Shown here: one piece after another, positions 63,440-64,000 of the stretch
How positions within the stretch are numbered: the stretch's first letter is position 1
How the letters are laid out: each line of letters opens with the position of its first letter
DNA from: Cervus elaphus
Taxonomy: Eukaryota > Chordata > Mammalia > Artiodactyla > Cervidae
Length of the DNA: 64,000 bases
Assembly (NCBI RefSeq): GCF_910594005.1
Contig: NC_057819.1
Span: 125,585,669 to 125,649,668 of the forward strand
Direction of reading: 5' to 3'
The notes under the pieces: generated by a model
Told to the model about the DNA's origin: nothing
The model's database searches: none
What the model saw: the letters and a program-made list of their open reading frames with translations, nothing else
Translations under genes and position numbers: made by a program

Positions 63440-64000
63440 GTGAGCGTGGGGCGACCGCCACTTGCCCTCCAGGCCCTCCTTCCATGCTTCTCCCTTTTGT
63501 GGTGGGGGCTGTGACAACATCAGTGGGGCTCTGAGCCATCTGGAACCCGTAACCACACCCTTCTCTCACCCCTTCCTGCCTGGGGGTCTTGCCCCCAACC
63601 TCGAATCGTGACTTCCCTGCAGGCTGCCACACCTTTGTAAATTGCCTCTTTATCAAGCATTCCGGTTTCCCAGAGGGTGCCCTCTGTTTCCTGCTGGCGC
63701 CTGACTGATGCTGTGCCCTGGGCTGCTGGGCCCTCAAAGGGGAGCATTGTGGCTGGCCTCCCCTTGCAGGAGGTACTCTGCAGGGGGGCTGCAGAGAATG
63801 GGGGGGGGGTACAGAGTGTGCAGGGCCCAATGACCCACAGGCCTAGACTTGTGCACTTGGTAGGATGCTTTCCAGCACATGGCAGGAAGGTGTCTTAAAG
63901 GGGCGCTCTCTCTTAATTGGCATAAGGCACTTGGGAGCTGGCGGTGGCCCTGAGGGTCAAGCCTGGCTGAGCTGGATGGGGACAGACGGGGGGAGGACAT
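63440..64000 (+). other. THA1: THA1 intron 2, 5' part
   Basis: Sequence after the exon 2 donor up to the window edge. No frame continues the threonine aldolase protein here and no conserved coding block is visible. It includes a short G run around 63803-63810. It is read as intron because the reading frame stops matching the family exactly at the GT donor. Confidence 0.75.

Noticed and set aside
63440..64000. Third THA1 exon
   Set aside because: No frame continues the family sequence before the window ends.

Overview
The window is nuclear DNA from a ruminant, most likely a bovid (cattle, sheep, goat or buffalo type). The evidence is the density of ruminant-specific retroposons: about a dozen Bov-tA SINEs, about twenty older tRNA-derived artiodactyl (CHR-type) SINEs, and four 3' ends of the RTE-clade LINE BovB. 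These sit on an older mammalian background of MIR, L2, L1M, MLT1 and Tigger remnants. No bacterial-type operon, CRISPR array or mobile defence system is present.

The only protein-coding gene I can support begins near the right edge. Exons 1 and 2 of THA1 (L-threonine aldolase, PLP-dependent) lie on the + strand at 61592-61793 and 63356-63439. They have consensus splice donors, a clean acceptor and matching phase-1 boundaries. The promoter just upstream carries two ZNF143-type motifs in a duplicated module. The rest of the gene lies beyond base 64000.

Bases 1 to about 61300 look intergenic. In human and mouse, THA1 (a pseudogene in human) lies tens of kilobases from SOCS3, both on the same strand. 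By synteny this window is probably the SOCS3-THA1 interval, with SOCS3 off the left edge; this is inference.

Layout: 1-4.4 kb is a pile-up of SINEs. 4.4-13.3 kb is GC-rich unique sequence with MIR copies, a DNA-transposon remnant and an enhancer-like block at 8.4-8.75 kb. 13.3-18.5 kb holds a Z-DNA-prone tract, an NRF1-bearing CpG-rich block (14.7-15.0 kb) and an orphan CpG island (16.66-17.15 kb). 18.5-31 kb alternates old L1 fragments with SINEs. 30-38.3 kb is rich in local duplications, including a SINE carrying a copy of sequence found 1.1 kb away. 38.3-38.8 kb is a repeat-free AT-rich block. 39-46 kb is SINEs, BovB and L1. 46-54 kb is GC-rich and SINE-poor, with two compact motif clusters (47.1 and 49.8 kb) that look like developmental enhancers. 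54.7-59.2 kb is L1, Tigger, Bov-tA and BovB. 59.2-61.3 kb leads into the THA1 promoter.

I did not find a clearly new biological system. The strongest leads are regulatory (the ZNF143 module, the orphan CpG island, enhancer-like blocks and a scatter of STAT-type motifs) and genomic (ruminant-age local duplications). All motif and repeat calls were made by eye without database searches.
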